Assembly: GCF_001761325.1 (NCBI RefSeq) | Contig: NZ_CP017478.1 | Location: forward strand, 1,060,001-1,124,000 | DNA length: 64,000 nt | Direction: 5' to 3' | Origin: Urechidicola croceus | GTDB taxonomy: Bacteria > Bacteroidota > Bacteroidia > Flavobacteriales > Flavobacteriaceae | Shown: in pieces, positions 45,002 through 53,404 of the stretch | Layout: every line of letters starts with the position of its first letter | Numbering within the stretch: the stretch's first letter is position 1 | The notes under the pieces: generated by a model | What the model saw: only the letters and a program-made list of their open reading frames with translations | Database searches by the model: none | What the model was told of the DNA's origin: nothing | Program-made: the position numbers and the translations under genes

Positions 45002-46318
45002 TTATGCTTTTTTATATTCATTTACTACTCTTTTTCTCTTACCAGAAGATAATAGCGGTATATAGTTTACGTATTCAATAAAAATTCTCGCATCATTACC
45101 TACAAAATTCTTAAACTTTGATATTAACTTATCCTCTAAATTAAAGTTGTTTGTTACACTAAGTTTAAATAAATAATCCTGTTTATCTAGTTGTATCAAT
45201 TGATATTGCTTAACATTATCATAAGCACAAACTTGATGTGCAATACTAGATGAAATTAACTCTCCTTTGGTATTGTATAAAGCATCAGACTTTCTACCTT
45301 CAACATTTACAAGTACAGGTGCATCACTGTCATTTGATATTGACATAGATCCTAAATCACCAGTGTCATATCGTATCATCGGAACTGCGTAATTAAATAA
45401 ATCAGTCACAACTATTCTACCAGTTTCACCCATACTAACAGGTTCATCATTATCAATATTCAATATTTCTAAATAAAAACTTGCCCAATTAATATCAAAT
45501 TGGCCAGTATTGTTATAATTTTGTTGAGCTATAATTCCATTTTCGGTATTTGAATATCTTGATAGCGGAGTAACACCAAAATATTTTTTAGTCATTACTT
45601 TAGCATATTCGGTTAAACTCTCTGACATTGCAATAGCAGAATGTATATTAGCTTTAATAGGCCCATAATTATTTTTTTCTAAATACTGACATATTGTTTC
45701 ATAAGCAGAAGCATATGCAATAATATTGATGTTAGAATTATCACTTTCAAGTTTTTCAATTAGTTCCTTTATATCTTCATCTTTAAGATTAAAAACATTA
45801 TGAACCATAATATTTTGTGTCCATTTATTTAGTCTACCTTTTTTATATTGGTCTCCCCAAAAACGAATATACAGTAATTTGTGTCCTAACTTATATCCTG
45901 CATTATCAGCAAAATATAAAGTATCGGCAGTATTTCGTTGTTTTTTTTCTTTATTATGGTGAATTGAAAAAGGTGTACCTGTTGAGCCACTTGTTGAAAC
46001 TTTGATATTCTGTTTGTCTTTATATTCAGAAGAATAGAAATCTTCATAATGATCTCTAATTGTATCTTTATGAACAACAGGAAACATTTCTACAGACAAT
46101 GAAGGATTATTTTTTAAATAAGAATAATATTTAGTAGTATTTACTGCATGTAATAAAATATTATTTAATCCTTTTTTTCTTAAAATTTTTGCTTTTGGAG
46201 TCTGAAAATTTTCATTAATAAATTTAATCTCATTATAAAATTTATTTACATCTCCTTTTCTTAAAAAATCTATAGACCAAAAAGTATATTTTCTTAATTT
46301 CTCTAATAACTCATTCAT
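45002..46318 (-). CDS. CapK/phenylacetate-CoA-ligase-like adenylate-forming enzyme (copy 1)
   Basis: A 438-residue protein with the same motifs as its paralogue: STSGSTGTPFSIHHNKEKK, SRYSNTENGIIAQQ, IRYDTGDLG, VEGRKSDALYN and LLSSGKRKRVVNEY. Extended identical stretches shared with copy 2 (for example RNTADT, KLESDNSN, IIAYASAY) show tandem duplication followed by divergence. The ATG at 46318 was chosen; a TTG at 46324 would add two residues. It lies 44 bases downstream of the sugar transferase gene and is most likely part of the same long operon. Confidence 0.85.
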   Translation of the reverse strand: MNELLEKLRKYTFWSIDFLRKGDVNKFYNEIKFINENFQTPKAKILRKKGLNNILLHAVNTTKYYSYLKNNPSLSVEMFPVVHKDTIRDHYEDFYSSEYKDKQNIKVSTSGSTGTPFSIHHNKEKKQRNTADTLYFADNAGYKLGHKLLYIRFWGDQYKKGRLNKWTQNIMVHNVFNLKDEDIKELIEKLESDNSNINIIAYASAYETICQYLEKNNYGPIKANIHSAIAMSESLTEYAKVMTKKYFGVTPLSRYSNTENGIIAQQNYNNTGQFDINWASFYLEILNIDNDEPVSMGETGRIVVTDLFNYAVPMIRYDTGDLGSMSISNDSDAPVLVNVEGRKSDALYNTKGELISSSIAHQVCAYDNVKQYQLIQLDKQDYLFKLSVTNNFNLEDKLISKFKNFVGNDARIFIEYVNYIPLLSSGKRKRVVNEYKKA

Positions 46319-46362
46319 AAACAAATTGTTTTAGTTTCACAATATTTTTATTAAAATTGAAA

Positions 46363-46968
46363 TCATTCATTTCCTGTAAATGCTTCCATATTAACATTTG
46401 AATTTGTATTTACTCCTTCTTTTTTTATTACTTTTTTAATTGTCAGTAAGATGATTTTCAAATCTAAAAGAAGTGATAAATTATCTACATACCACACATC
46501 ATATTCAAACTTTTTTTGCCATGAAATTGCATTTCTTCCATTTACTTGTGCCCAACCAGTTACTCCAGGTTTTACATTATGCCTTCTTTTTTGAGTTTCA
46601 TTATAAAGTTTTAAATACTTTATCAGTAATGGTCTTGGGCCTATCAAACTCATATCTCCTTTTAAAACATTTATCAATTGTGGTATTTCATCAAGTGAAG
46701 TTTTTCTTAAGAAAACACCAAGCTTAGTCACCCTTAAGTGATATGGTAAAAGTTCTCCTGAAGAATCCTTTTTATCAGTCATTGTTTTAAATTTGATAAT
46801 TTTAAAAATTTCTTCGTTTTTACCTGGTCTTGATTGAAAAAAAAATGGTTTGCCATTATTCACAAAAACTAAGACAATAAATACCATAATAAATATTGGC
46901 GATAATATAACTAAGCCAAAAAATGCAACAATCACATCAAAAAACCTCTTTAAAAAATTTTTATACAT
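46363..46968 (-). CDS. Initiating sugar phosphate transferase (PglC-like)
   Basis: A 201-residue protein. A single hydrophobic N-terminal segment (~12-33) forms the re-entrant membrane helix, followed by the catalytic domain: KFKTMTDKKDSSGELLP, the DE-containing SLDEIPQLINVLKGDMSLIG with PRPLL, and PGVTGWAQVNGRNAISW. The short form without extra membrane helices matches PglC, which moves phospho-diacetylbacillosamine to undecaprenyl phosphate, rather than WcaJ or WbaP. It starts the repeat unit on the lipid carrier. It overlaps the upstream glycosyltransferase gene by 8 bases. Confidence 0.93.
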   Translation of the reverse strand: MYKNFLKRFFDVIVAFFGLVILSPIFIMVFIVLVFVNNGKPFFFQSRPGKNEEIFKIIKFKTMTDKKDSSGELLPYHLRVTKLGVFLRKTSLDEIPQLINVLKGDMSLIGPRPLLIKYLKLYNETQKRRHNVKPGVTGWAQVNGRNAISWQKKFEYDVWYVDNLSLLLDLKIILLTIKKVIKKEGVNTNSNVNMEAFTGNE

Positions 46969-48205
46969 TTAATACAATTTTTTGATATGTTTCTAAGGCT
47001 TTATTCCACAATTCTTTTTGGTCATATTTATCTACTACATATTTCCTTGATACACTTGCCATTTGTTTTACCAAATCTGGATTTAGAATAAATTCTTCCA
47101 TCGTATTGTATAGTTCTTTTTCCGATTTTGATTTTATCAACTTTCCATTAAATCCATCTTTAATAATTTCATTACAGCCAGTAATATTGGATGAAATAGC
47201 AGGAACGTTCATTGCTGCTGCTTCCATAAGCGATATTCCAAAACCCTCTCTATAACTTGGAAATGTAAAAATATTCATCATTTTTAGATAGGGTCTTACA
47301 TCAGATTGAGATCCACTAAATATAATATCATCATTTGAAGTAATTTCTTCTTTAGTAAAACTCGAGACAGGATCTGCTTCTTCATAATTACCAACTAATA
47401 GTAGTTTTGTGTGACTATACTTTTTATTAATTTTTGAAAATGCCGAAATCAATTCATTAACACCTTTATCTTTAACTAATCTACCTACAAAACCAAAAAC
47501 CAAATGGCTGTCATTTAAACCTATTTTTTCTTTTAATTCTACAACATCTACTGCTTTAGGAGAAAAATGCTCTGTATTTATACCATTAACACTACCGTTC
47601 CATATAATATTAATTTCTTTAGAAGTAATCTTATCTTCCTTTAAGATTTGTTTTACTCCAAAACTCACAGTAAAAACATGAGTAGCAAATCTACACGCTA
47701 AACGCTCCATATTTATCAATAGCGACCTTTTCATACCTTTTGCACCTTGATATCTTAAACCGTGTACAACATATATTCTAACTGGTACCCTAGCAACCCA
47801 ACTAGCAATCATACTAAGCAATCCTCCTTTTGGAGTATTGCCGTGAACTACTTGCGGTTTCTTTTTCCTAAAAAGCTTAATAAGTTGCATTAGACTTTTT
47901 ATGTCTTTAAAAACAGCTATTTCTCTTTCCATTTCTATAGGATGAGCAACAACCTGTTCTAACTCGCTATATTTTTTCAACCTACTTTCTGGACTAGAAA
48001 CGAACTCTACATCAAAAGCTTTTTTTAACACTTGAATCTGTCCTTTGAAGAATACAAAGGATTTTGGAACTGTAGTAACAATAAAAAATTTCTTTTTTTC
48101 CTGAATTGAATCATTTATTCCATTCAAAAACTCTTTAGAAGTATTTTGGGATTTTTGCGTATGTGTATTATCAGTTAACTTTAAGGTGTATAACTTACTA
48201 TCCAT
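46961..48205 (-). CDS. Glycosyltransferase family 4 (PglA-like)
   Basis: A 414-residue GT-B protein. FIVTTVPKSFVFFKGQIQVL marks the N-terminal domain, GNTPKGGLLSMIASW the donor-side loop, and GFVGRLVKDKGVNELISAF and FPSYREGFGISLMEAAAMNVP the C-terminal donor-binding domain with the EX7E motif. Sequences of this type add the second sugar to the lipid-linked one, as PglA does after PglC. About 35 extra residues at the start (LTDNTHTQKSQNTSKEFLNG) look disordered, and the true start could be later. Confidence 0.9.
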   Translation of the reverse strand: MDSKLYTLKLTDNTHTQKSQNTSKEFLNGINDSIQEKKKFFIVTTVPKSFVFFKGQIQVLKKAFDVEFVSSPESRLKKYSELEQVVAHPIEMEREIAVFKDIKSLMQLIKLFRKKKPQVVHGNTPKGGLLSMIASWVARVPVRIYVVHGLRYQGAKGMKRSLLINMERLACRFATHVFTVSFGVKQILKEDKITSKEINIIWNGSVNGINTEHFSPKAVDVVELKEKIGLNDSHLVFGFVGRLVKDKGVNELISAFSKINKKYSHTKLLLVGNYEEADPVSSFTKEEITSNDDIIFSGSQSDVRPYLKMMNIFTFPSYREGFGISLMEAAAMNVPAISSNITGCNEIIKDGFNGKLIKSKSEKELYNTMEEFILNPDLVKQMASVSRKYVVDKYDQKELWNKALETYQKIVLNV

Positions 48206-48296
48206 AAAATGGGGTTAATTAACAATTCTTATAGGGGATTAAATTAAATAATCCAAATTTTGACTACAAATTTAACATCACAAACATAATATTTTT

Positions 48297-49868
48297 TTAT
48301 CTAAATATTATTTTTTTGTAAATTTTTTTCGCCAAAACTTCTGATAACCAAATAATTCGACCACAATGCTCAACATGCCAAACTGGTTTTTCTTCAATTA
48401 TATTACCTGCTAACAATGGTCCTACTATATGAAAATTAGTCATCGTTTCAAGATTATCATTTACATCAAATCCAATTTTTGACTCATTAGGAATACAATA
48501 TTTTTTTTCTATTATATTTCTAACTAATGATGGTAGATTTTCATTATTAAAACTCATACTACCAGCACAATTTATTACAATATGAGTTGGCTCTTCTAGA
48601 GTTTTAACTGTTTTTGATTTTGTTTCTAGATACTCTAATAAATATTCCTCAGAACTATTTGATTTAATAACATCATTAAATCTACCAGCTATATGGTTAA
48701 ATCTATTTTCTTTTTTTAATTTATCTATAGTTTTCAAATAGTGATCACCCGCACATCGCTGTCTTCTGCCAATTTCATTACCATAATTACAGGCAAATTT
48801 CCTTAACTCCTTTTCATTCAATTTATTAAGTAATGAACCAAATGCACTAGATATTTTTCCAACTGTTGATGCTGCTCCTAATTCAATTTCTTCAGCATAA
48901 TCTAAATCTTTAAATGCTGCATCTGCAATTTCTTTGGCTGTTAAAATTTCTTTCTCTTGAAGGCTATCTAAGTTCTTTGCAATAAATTTATTACGTCCTT
49001 CTTCATCAACAATTGCATTAGGTATTAAACCTTGAGTTGATAAAAAAGTAAATTTATCTATCTTTTTTTCTATCTCTTCTACATCATTAAGTTTATACAA
49101 AAGTTCTAATCCACTTGCATTTGTTCCTACAATAACAACGTTAATTTTATTGCTAAATTTATTAGAATAGTTACTTATATTTTTTAAAACCTCATTCAAA
49201 TTTGGCTTATAAGCATTATTTACAAACAATAATTGATCCTTTTCAATCAAACTTTTAGAACCCCACAAATAATTAATTGGTAATGAACCTATAGATAAAA
49301 TTACATTTTTAGAATTAATTGTGTCTCCGTTTTCTAAAATAACATCGTATTGATTATTATCTTTTTTGTGAACATCAATAACATTAGAATTTAAATAATT
49401 AAAATCTAAATATCCTTCTTTATTTAGTTCTTCTATTTTATTTTTAATACGTTCTTTTGTATAGATTCCAAAAAATGAACGGGGAATAAATATTTCTTCC
49501 CAATCATTAATTTCAATTTGAGTAGCGTGTTTATCAATCCATTTTTGAGATAAAGAACCTCCTTCAGACTTAAACTTTTCTAGTAACCATTCTTTATTAT
49601 TATTTAACCAATCAATATACCTACTTCTTTCTGGTTCAGGTAAAAAATCTTTTAAAGATGTTATTAGCAATACAGAATTACCCGATCTAGAACCATAAGG
49701 AATTCCTGTTCCAAACTCAGGATATTTATCAATAACTGTAATAGTTAATTTATTTTTTAGAGGAGATTTTTCTATTTTATCAAGCAAATGAATTATTGTG
49801 TATGAACAAGAAATTCCTGAACCGACAAAAGTAATATCAGAAGTTTTACTAGTTGTTAATGAACTCAT
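48297..49868 (-). CDS. FAD/NAD(P)-binding protein in the polysaccharide operon
   Basis: A 523-residue protein. The N-terminal dinucleotide fold ITFVGSGISCSYTIIHLL (~13-30) is followed by IDKYPEFGTGIPYGSRSGN, a signature of the FAD-NAD(P)-binding family (Pfam NAD_binding_9), and a second Rossmann motif VVIVGTNASGLELLY (~245). The C-terminus holds INCAGSMSFNNENLP and LLAGNI. It resembles N-hydroxylating or amine oxidising flavoproteins, but the reaction is unknown. It overlaps the NeuD-like gene by 4 bases (ATGA at 49865-49868), so it is co-translated with a sugar acyltransferase. Oxidation of an amino sugar or of the acyl donor is possible. Such a gene is unusual in a Wzx/Wzy cluster. Confidence 0.8.
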   Translation of the reverse strand: MSSLTTSKTSDITFVGSGISCSYTIIHLLDKIEKSPLKNKLTITVIDKYPEFGTGIPYGSRSGNSVLLITSLKDFLPEPERSRYIDWLNNNKEWLLEKFKSEGGSLSQKWIDKHATQIEINDWEEIFIPRSFFGIYTKERIKNKIEELNKEGYLDFNYLNSNVIDVHKKDNNQYDVILENGDTINSKNVILSIGSLPINYLWGSKSLIEKDQLLFVNNAYKPNLNEVLKNISNYSNKFSNKINVVIVGTNASGLELLYKLNDVEEIEKKIDKFTFLSTQGLIPNAIVDEEGRNKFIAKNLDSLQEKEILTAKEIADAAFKDLDYAEEIELGAASTVGKISSAFGSLLNKLNEKELRKFACNYGNEIGRRQRCAGDHYLKTIDKLKKENRFNHIAGRFNDVIKSNSSEEYLLEYLETKSKTVKTLEEPTHIVINCAGSMSFNNENLPSLVRNIIEKKYCIPNESKIGFDVNDNLETMTNFHIVGPLLAGNIIEEKPVWHVEHCGRIIWLSEVLAKKIYKKIIFR

Positions 49869-50503
49869 ATTTTAGGCTTTTTAATGGTTTTAATAACTTT
49901 ACCTGGATTACCAACAAGAATAGAATAATCTGGTACATCTCTTATTACTACTGCTCCAGCACCAACTGTACACCATTTTCCTATTTTAACTTTTGGAATT
50001 ACAACTGCTCCTACTCCCACTTGCGACCCTTCTCCTACTTCTACATGACCACAAAGTGCTGCTTTAGGTGAAATATGAGCATAATCACCCACAATACAAT
50101 CATGACCTACACTCGCGGCAGTATTAATTAAAACATGCTTCCCAATTTTACTATTTGGATTTATAATAGCTCCTGCAATTACAACTGTTCCTACATCAAT
50201 TGTAGCACTTTTAGCAATAATTGCTGTCTCATGAATTGCTGAAACAAAATCACATTTTAAAAAATTTGCAATTTCAGCTCTATCATCATTTTTACCTACA
50301 GCTATAATTACTGGATCTCCTTCATGAGGAAATTTTGACAGGTCCTCTCTTGCTCCACCAGCCAATTTTTTTGTTGCAAAATGACTATTCTCTGGTTTAT
50401 CATCAAATGTGTGTGTGATTTCATAACCATTATCTTCTAAAATTTCACGAACTACTTGTGAGTGACCACCAGCACCATAAATTCTTACTTTTTTCTTTTC
50501 CAT
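49865..50503 (-). CDS. NeuD/PglD-family sugar O- or N-acyltransferase
   Basis: A 212-residue protein. An N-terminal Rossmann-like domain (VRIYGAGGHSQVVREILEDNG) is followed by a left-handed beta-helix of hexapeptide repeats (from ~90: ATIDVGTVVIAGAIINPNSK, HVLINTAASVGHDCIVGDYA). The probable catalytic histidine is in SVGHDCIVGD, as in PglD. The enzyme acetylates UDP-4-amino sugars in bacillosamine synthesis or O-acetylates sialic acids. The presence of PglF- and PglE-like genes favours the first. Confidence 0.92.
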   Translation of the reverse strand: MEKKKVRIYGAGGHSQVVREILEDNGYEITHTFDDKPENSHFATKKLAGGAREDLSKFPHEGDPVIIAVGKNDDRAEIANFLKCDFVSAIHETAIIAKSATIDVGTVVIAGAIINPNSKIGKHVLINTAASVGHDCIVGDYAHISPKAALCGHVEVGEGSQVGVGAVVIPKVKIGKWCTVGAGAVVIRDVPDYSILVGNPGKVIKTIKKPKI

Positions 50504-50524
50504 ATTTAAAAAATACTATGTTGT

Positions 50525-51289
50525 TTATTTTACTCCTTTAAATATTCTGTTATAGAAATAATCAAAGATCGTTGGGTGATAATATAATTTACTTTCTAAA
50601 TTGTTATTAATTGTTTTAATTCCACCATTTTTCATCTGCTCAATTGCTTCTCCATAGCACTCTAAACCTGCTTTTACTTGTAATGCTGGATATGTACAAT
50701 AGTTATCTTTCTTAGTAATTTGAATAGTTCGTTGAGCAATAACACCTCCAGTGTCAATTCCTGGATCAACTAAATGTGCTGTAACACCACAATTTTCAGC
50801 ATCGCCATTGGCTAATGCCCAATACCCACCATGCACTCCTCTATATTTTGGTGTAATTCCAACATGCATATTTACCATTGGAACTCCTACTCCATTGATG
50901 ATTTTTTTATGAATGATTCTTGTTCCATTAACAATTATCATGTCTGGTTTTAATTCTTTAACTCTCTCTAAAACACTTGGATCATTAATTGATTTTGGGT
51001 AAAACACATCTTCATAAGAAATAACTGGTTCTATCTCAAATTCATATGAATTATATATTTCTTCACTTCTTTTTTTGGATGCTTTTGCTAAAAATGGAAT
51101 AATTCCTTTTTGAAATGTCAATTGAGAAAAAACCTTAAACCATCCCAACCTTTTAATTCTTCTTTTAACAAAATTCTTTTTGTTAGTTGGACCATCAATA
51201 ATAACCCCAACTAAATTATGATTGTTCTTCAAGTATGAATAAACAATATCGTTGCTTTCTTTCTTGCCACAAAATAGAACTATTCTCAT
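50525..51289 (-). CDS. Formyltransferase family protein (sugar N-formyltransferase-like)
   Basis: A 254-residue protein with the catalytic triad of the methionyl-tRNA formyltransferase fold: N and H in MVNMHVGITPKYRG (~127-140) and Asp in VDPGIDTGGVIAQ. The length is that of the sugar-specific group (VioF, WlaRD, FdtF type), shorter than Fmt, and it sits in a polysaccharide operon. It probably adds a formyl group from N10-formyl-THF to the 4-amino group of a dideoxy sugar nucleotide. It overlaps the deacetylase gene by 4 bases (ATGA). Confidence 0.85.
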   Translation of the reverse strand: MRIVLFCGKKESNDIVYSYLKNNHNLVGVIIDGPTNKKNFVKRRIKRLGWFKVFSQLTFQKGIIPFLAKASKKRSEEIYNSYEFEIEPVISYEDVFYPKSINDPSVLERVKELKPDMIIVNGTRIIHKKIINGVGVPMVNMHVGITPKYRGVHGGYWALANGDAENCGVTAHLVDPGIDTGGVIAQRTIQITKKDNYCTYPALQVKAGLECYGEAIEQMKNGGIKTINNNLESKLYYHPTIFDYFYNRIFKGVK

Positions 51290-52284
51290 TTTTCTAAAAT
51301 ATTTAATGTTAATTCAGTCATTGTTTTGCTTTCAAATCCATAATCTTTATTTAAAAGAGAGTATGCCTGAAAAATCTTTTCTAAATTATTAAAATTTTCA
51401 TCCATATCAACTCCAAAATTATGAGGATGCCACCATAGATGATATAATTGATTGTTTTTTGCCGCATATTTCATTGATTTTGTTATTCTCTTAATTTTCA
51501 ATGACTCTAAAAACTTTAATTTTCGAAAATATGGTCTTAAAAATCGACTAGATGGTAAATTAACTATGCTGTCTTTAGATTTATTAATTTTTTCAACATC
51601 ATAAGTGTTATGACCTGTTAAATTCGTATAACCATCAATAAGTCTTGCCAACCTAATAAAACTTCGTATTCTCCGCTTTAATTTACGTTTGCTTTTTGTA
51701 TCATAAATAATGCTTTCTTCAGTACCTCTATAAGATGAGATTCCATGTTTATAACATACATTTAAATAAGGAGTATTAACTTGATTTTTTGGAAAAACAA
51801 TACTTTGTACATCAATATCTAATAACTTCCCAATTTTTTTTGCAGCTATAATATCTTCTTCAAATTGTTCAATTGTTTGTCCAGGAGCCCAACAATTATA
51901 ATGACTATAAGTATGTGTACCTATTTCATGAAACCCAGTATGCTTAATTTTATTAATTGTTGATTGAGCGTAATGCAACTTATCTTCTGATTCCTCATTA
52001 CCAATTGAATCTATTAAATTAAATGGATTTAAAGATTGATTAGTATAACTTGGTATTAGTTTAGGGTTAAATTTTAATAATTCTTCTTTTGAGTTAGCAA
52101 ATAACATACCTACTGTTGCAAATGTAATTTTAACTCCATATTTATCACATAATAATAGTAACCTATCAATTACTTTATTTACGTTTCTAATGTTTTCTCC
52201 ATAGGCTTCCAGAGTCATAGCATCAAAAACTCCCCAATGAATTTCGTAATCTAATGATATGACAAATGTTCCGTTCTTTTTCAT
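51286..52284 (-). CDS. Polysaccharide deacetylase family protein (CE4)
   Basis: A 332-residue protein with NodB-homology motifs: FVISLDYEIHWGVFD near the N-terminus (Asp12, Asp/His metal site), EIGTHTYSHYN (H-x3-H, ~117-127), IQSIVFPKNQVNTPYLNV and the late HLWWHPHNFG. It removes N-acetyl groups from sugar residues or acts on a lipid-linked intermediate. No signal peptide is present, so it works in the cytoplasm on the precursor. It is coupled with the formyltransferase gene, so deacetylation followed by formylation of the same amino group is an attractive idea. Confidence 0.88.
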   Translation of the reverse strand: MKKNGTFVISLDYEIHWGVFDAMTLEAYGENIRNVNKVIDRLLLLCDKYGVKITFATVGMLFANSKEELLKFNPKLIPSYTNQSLNPFNLIDSIGNEESEDKLHYAQSTINKIKHTGFHEIGTHTYSHYNCWAPGQTIEQFEEDIIAAKKIGKLLDIDVQSIVFPKNQVNTPYLNVCYKHGISSYRGTEESIIYDTKSKRKLKRRIRSFIRLARLIDGYTNLTGHNTYDVEKINKSKDSIVNLPSSRFLRPYFRKLKFLESLKIKRITKSMKYAAKNNQLYHLWWHPHNFGVDMDENFNNLEKIFQAYSLLNKDYGFESKTMTELTLNILEK

Positions 52285-52294
52285 ACTTTAATTT

Positions 52295-53401
52295 TTAAGG
52301 AAATAAAATTATTTTATTCATCATAAAAAATGAGATTAATACTAATGTTGAAATATAAACTTTTCGATCAGGAAAAGACTCATTTATAGTGTTATATAAT
52401 AATAATGGTATAATTACCCAACTATAAACTCCAAACCTGTCAGAAAATGGGATGTAAAAATTAAAAAAGAATATGGCGGAACTTAAAATATAATATTTTA
52501 TTAAAAATAAATCTCTTGGATTTTTACTACTAAATTTCATAAACAAAGCTAGAAAAAATGTATTATATCCTACAAAATCTGGTCTAAACCCAATTCGATA
52601 GTTTGTTTCTCCATCGAAACTCAGAGATTGTAAATCTTCTCCTCCAATTTCTGCCAAAAAAGAAATTCTATGAAATCCAAACCCAGCAGCAGATGCACCA
52701 ATTGCTAATACATAAAACATCAAATAATATTTAATATGCATGTTTTTTGTTGCCAATATTGCTAAAATAAGTGCAAATGGAATTACCGTGGTCCTATGAA
52801 ACATATAAGCTACCAAAAAAAACAATAAACACTTTTTTATTTCATCCTCTAAGGCATAATGAATTGCTATCAATATAAAGCTAATAGCCAGCGCATTACG
52901 CATAATATTAATTTCTAAATTTAAGAAAGAAAATGAACTAGCTAATGTTAAAAATAGTATTAAACTACTTCCATCCTTACCATAATTTGTAAATTTCCTA
53001 ACAAAAACATAAAACACAATATTTATTAAAATAGCTTCTGCAAGTAAAAAAAAAGTATATTCATTGGTCCATGAAGTCAGAGCTATTAAAACTTCGAATA
53101 AAAAGTCGGTATTAAGTCTCCAAAAAATACCAAAAAAACTTTCTACTTGAGTCGCTGGTATCCAAAAATAACTATAATAGTTTGACGTATCAACACCAAT
53201 TTTATGACCTCTAGTACCTACAAAGAACATCAAAAACAATATATAAGTAATTAGAATATTTCTATCATTTCTTCTAAATCGCTCTTTTTGTCCGATAAGT
53301 AATTTTAGAATAAAGGTTGAAAATAAGATGTAGAATCCTAAAACGATCTTATTAATAAGACCGTAATCACCAACTACAAGATTTTCAAAAATGTAACGCA
53401 T
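52295..53401 (-). CDS. EpsG-family membrane protein, probable Wzy polymerase
   Basis: A 368-residue membrane protein with about ten helices. It shows TRGHKIGVDTSNYYSYFWIP, the R-x-x-x-G-x-D-x-x-Y motif of EpsG near the first periplasmic loop, and LEINIMRNALAISFILIAIH, another family block. EpsG-type proteins are thought to polymerise repeat units in the periplasm. With the Wzx-like flippase this completes the export pathway. Confidence 0.87.
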   Translation of the reverse strand: MRYIFENLVVGDYGLINKIVLGFYILFSTFILKLLIGQKERFRRNDRNILITYILFLMFFVGTRGHKIGVDTSNYYSYFWIPATQVESFFGIFWRLNTDFLFEVLIALTSWTNEYTFFLLAEAILINIVFYVFVRKFTNYGKDGSSLILFLTLASSFSFLNLEINIMRNALAISFILIAIHYALEDEIKKCLLFFLVAYMFHRTTVIPFALILAILATKNMHIKYYLMFYVLAIGASAAGFGFHRISFLAEIGGEDLQSLSFDGETNYRIGFRPDFVGYNTFFLALFMKFSSKNPRDLFLIKYYILSSAIFFFNFYIPFSDRFGVYSWVIIPLLLYNTINESFPDRKVYISTLVLISFFMMNKIILFP

Positions 53402-53404
53402 TTC

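Noticed and set aside
43501-46318. Phenylacetate degradation genes
   Set aside because: The two ligase-like proteins match the family name, but no paa pathway genes are near and the context is a capsule operon, so a CapK-type role is preferred.
48267-48274. Internal promoter before the glycosyltransferase gene at 48205
   Set aside because: A perfect -7 octamer is present on the minus strand, but no -33 TTG lies at 17-23 bases, and such octamers are frequent in AT-rich gaps.
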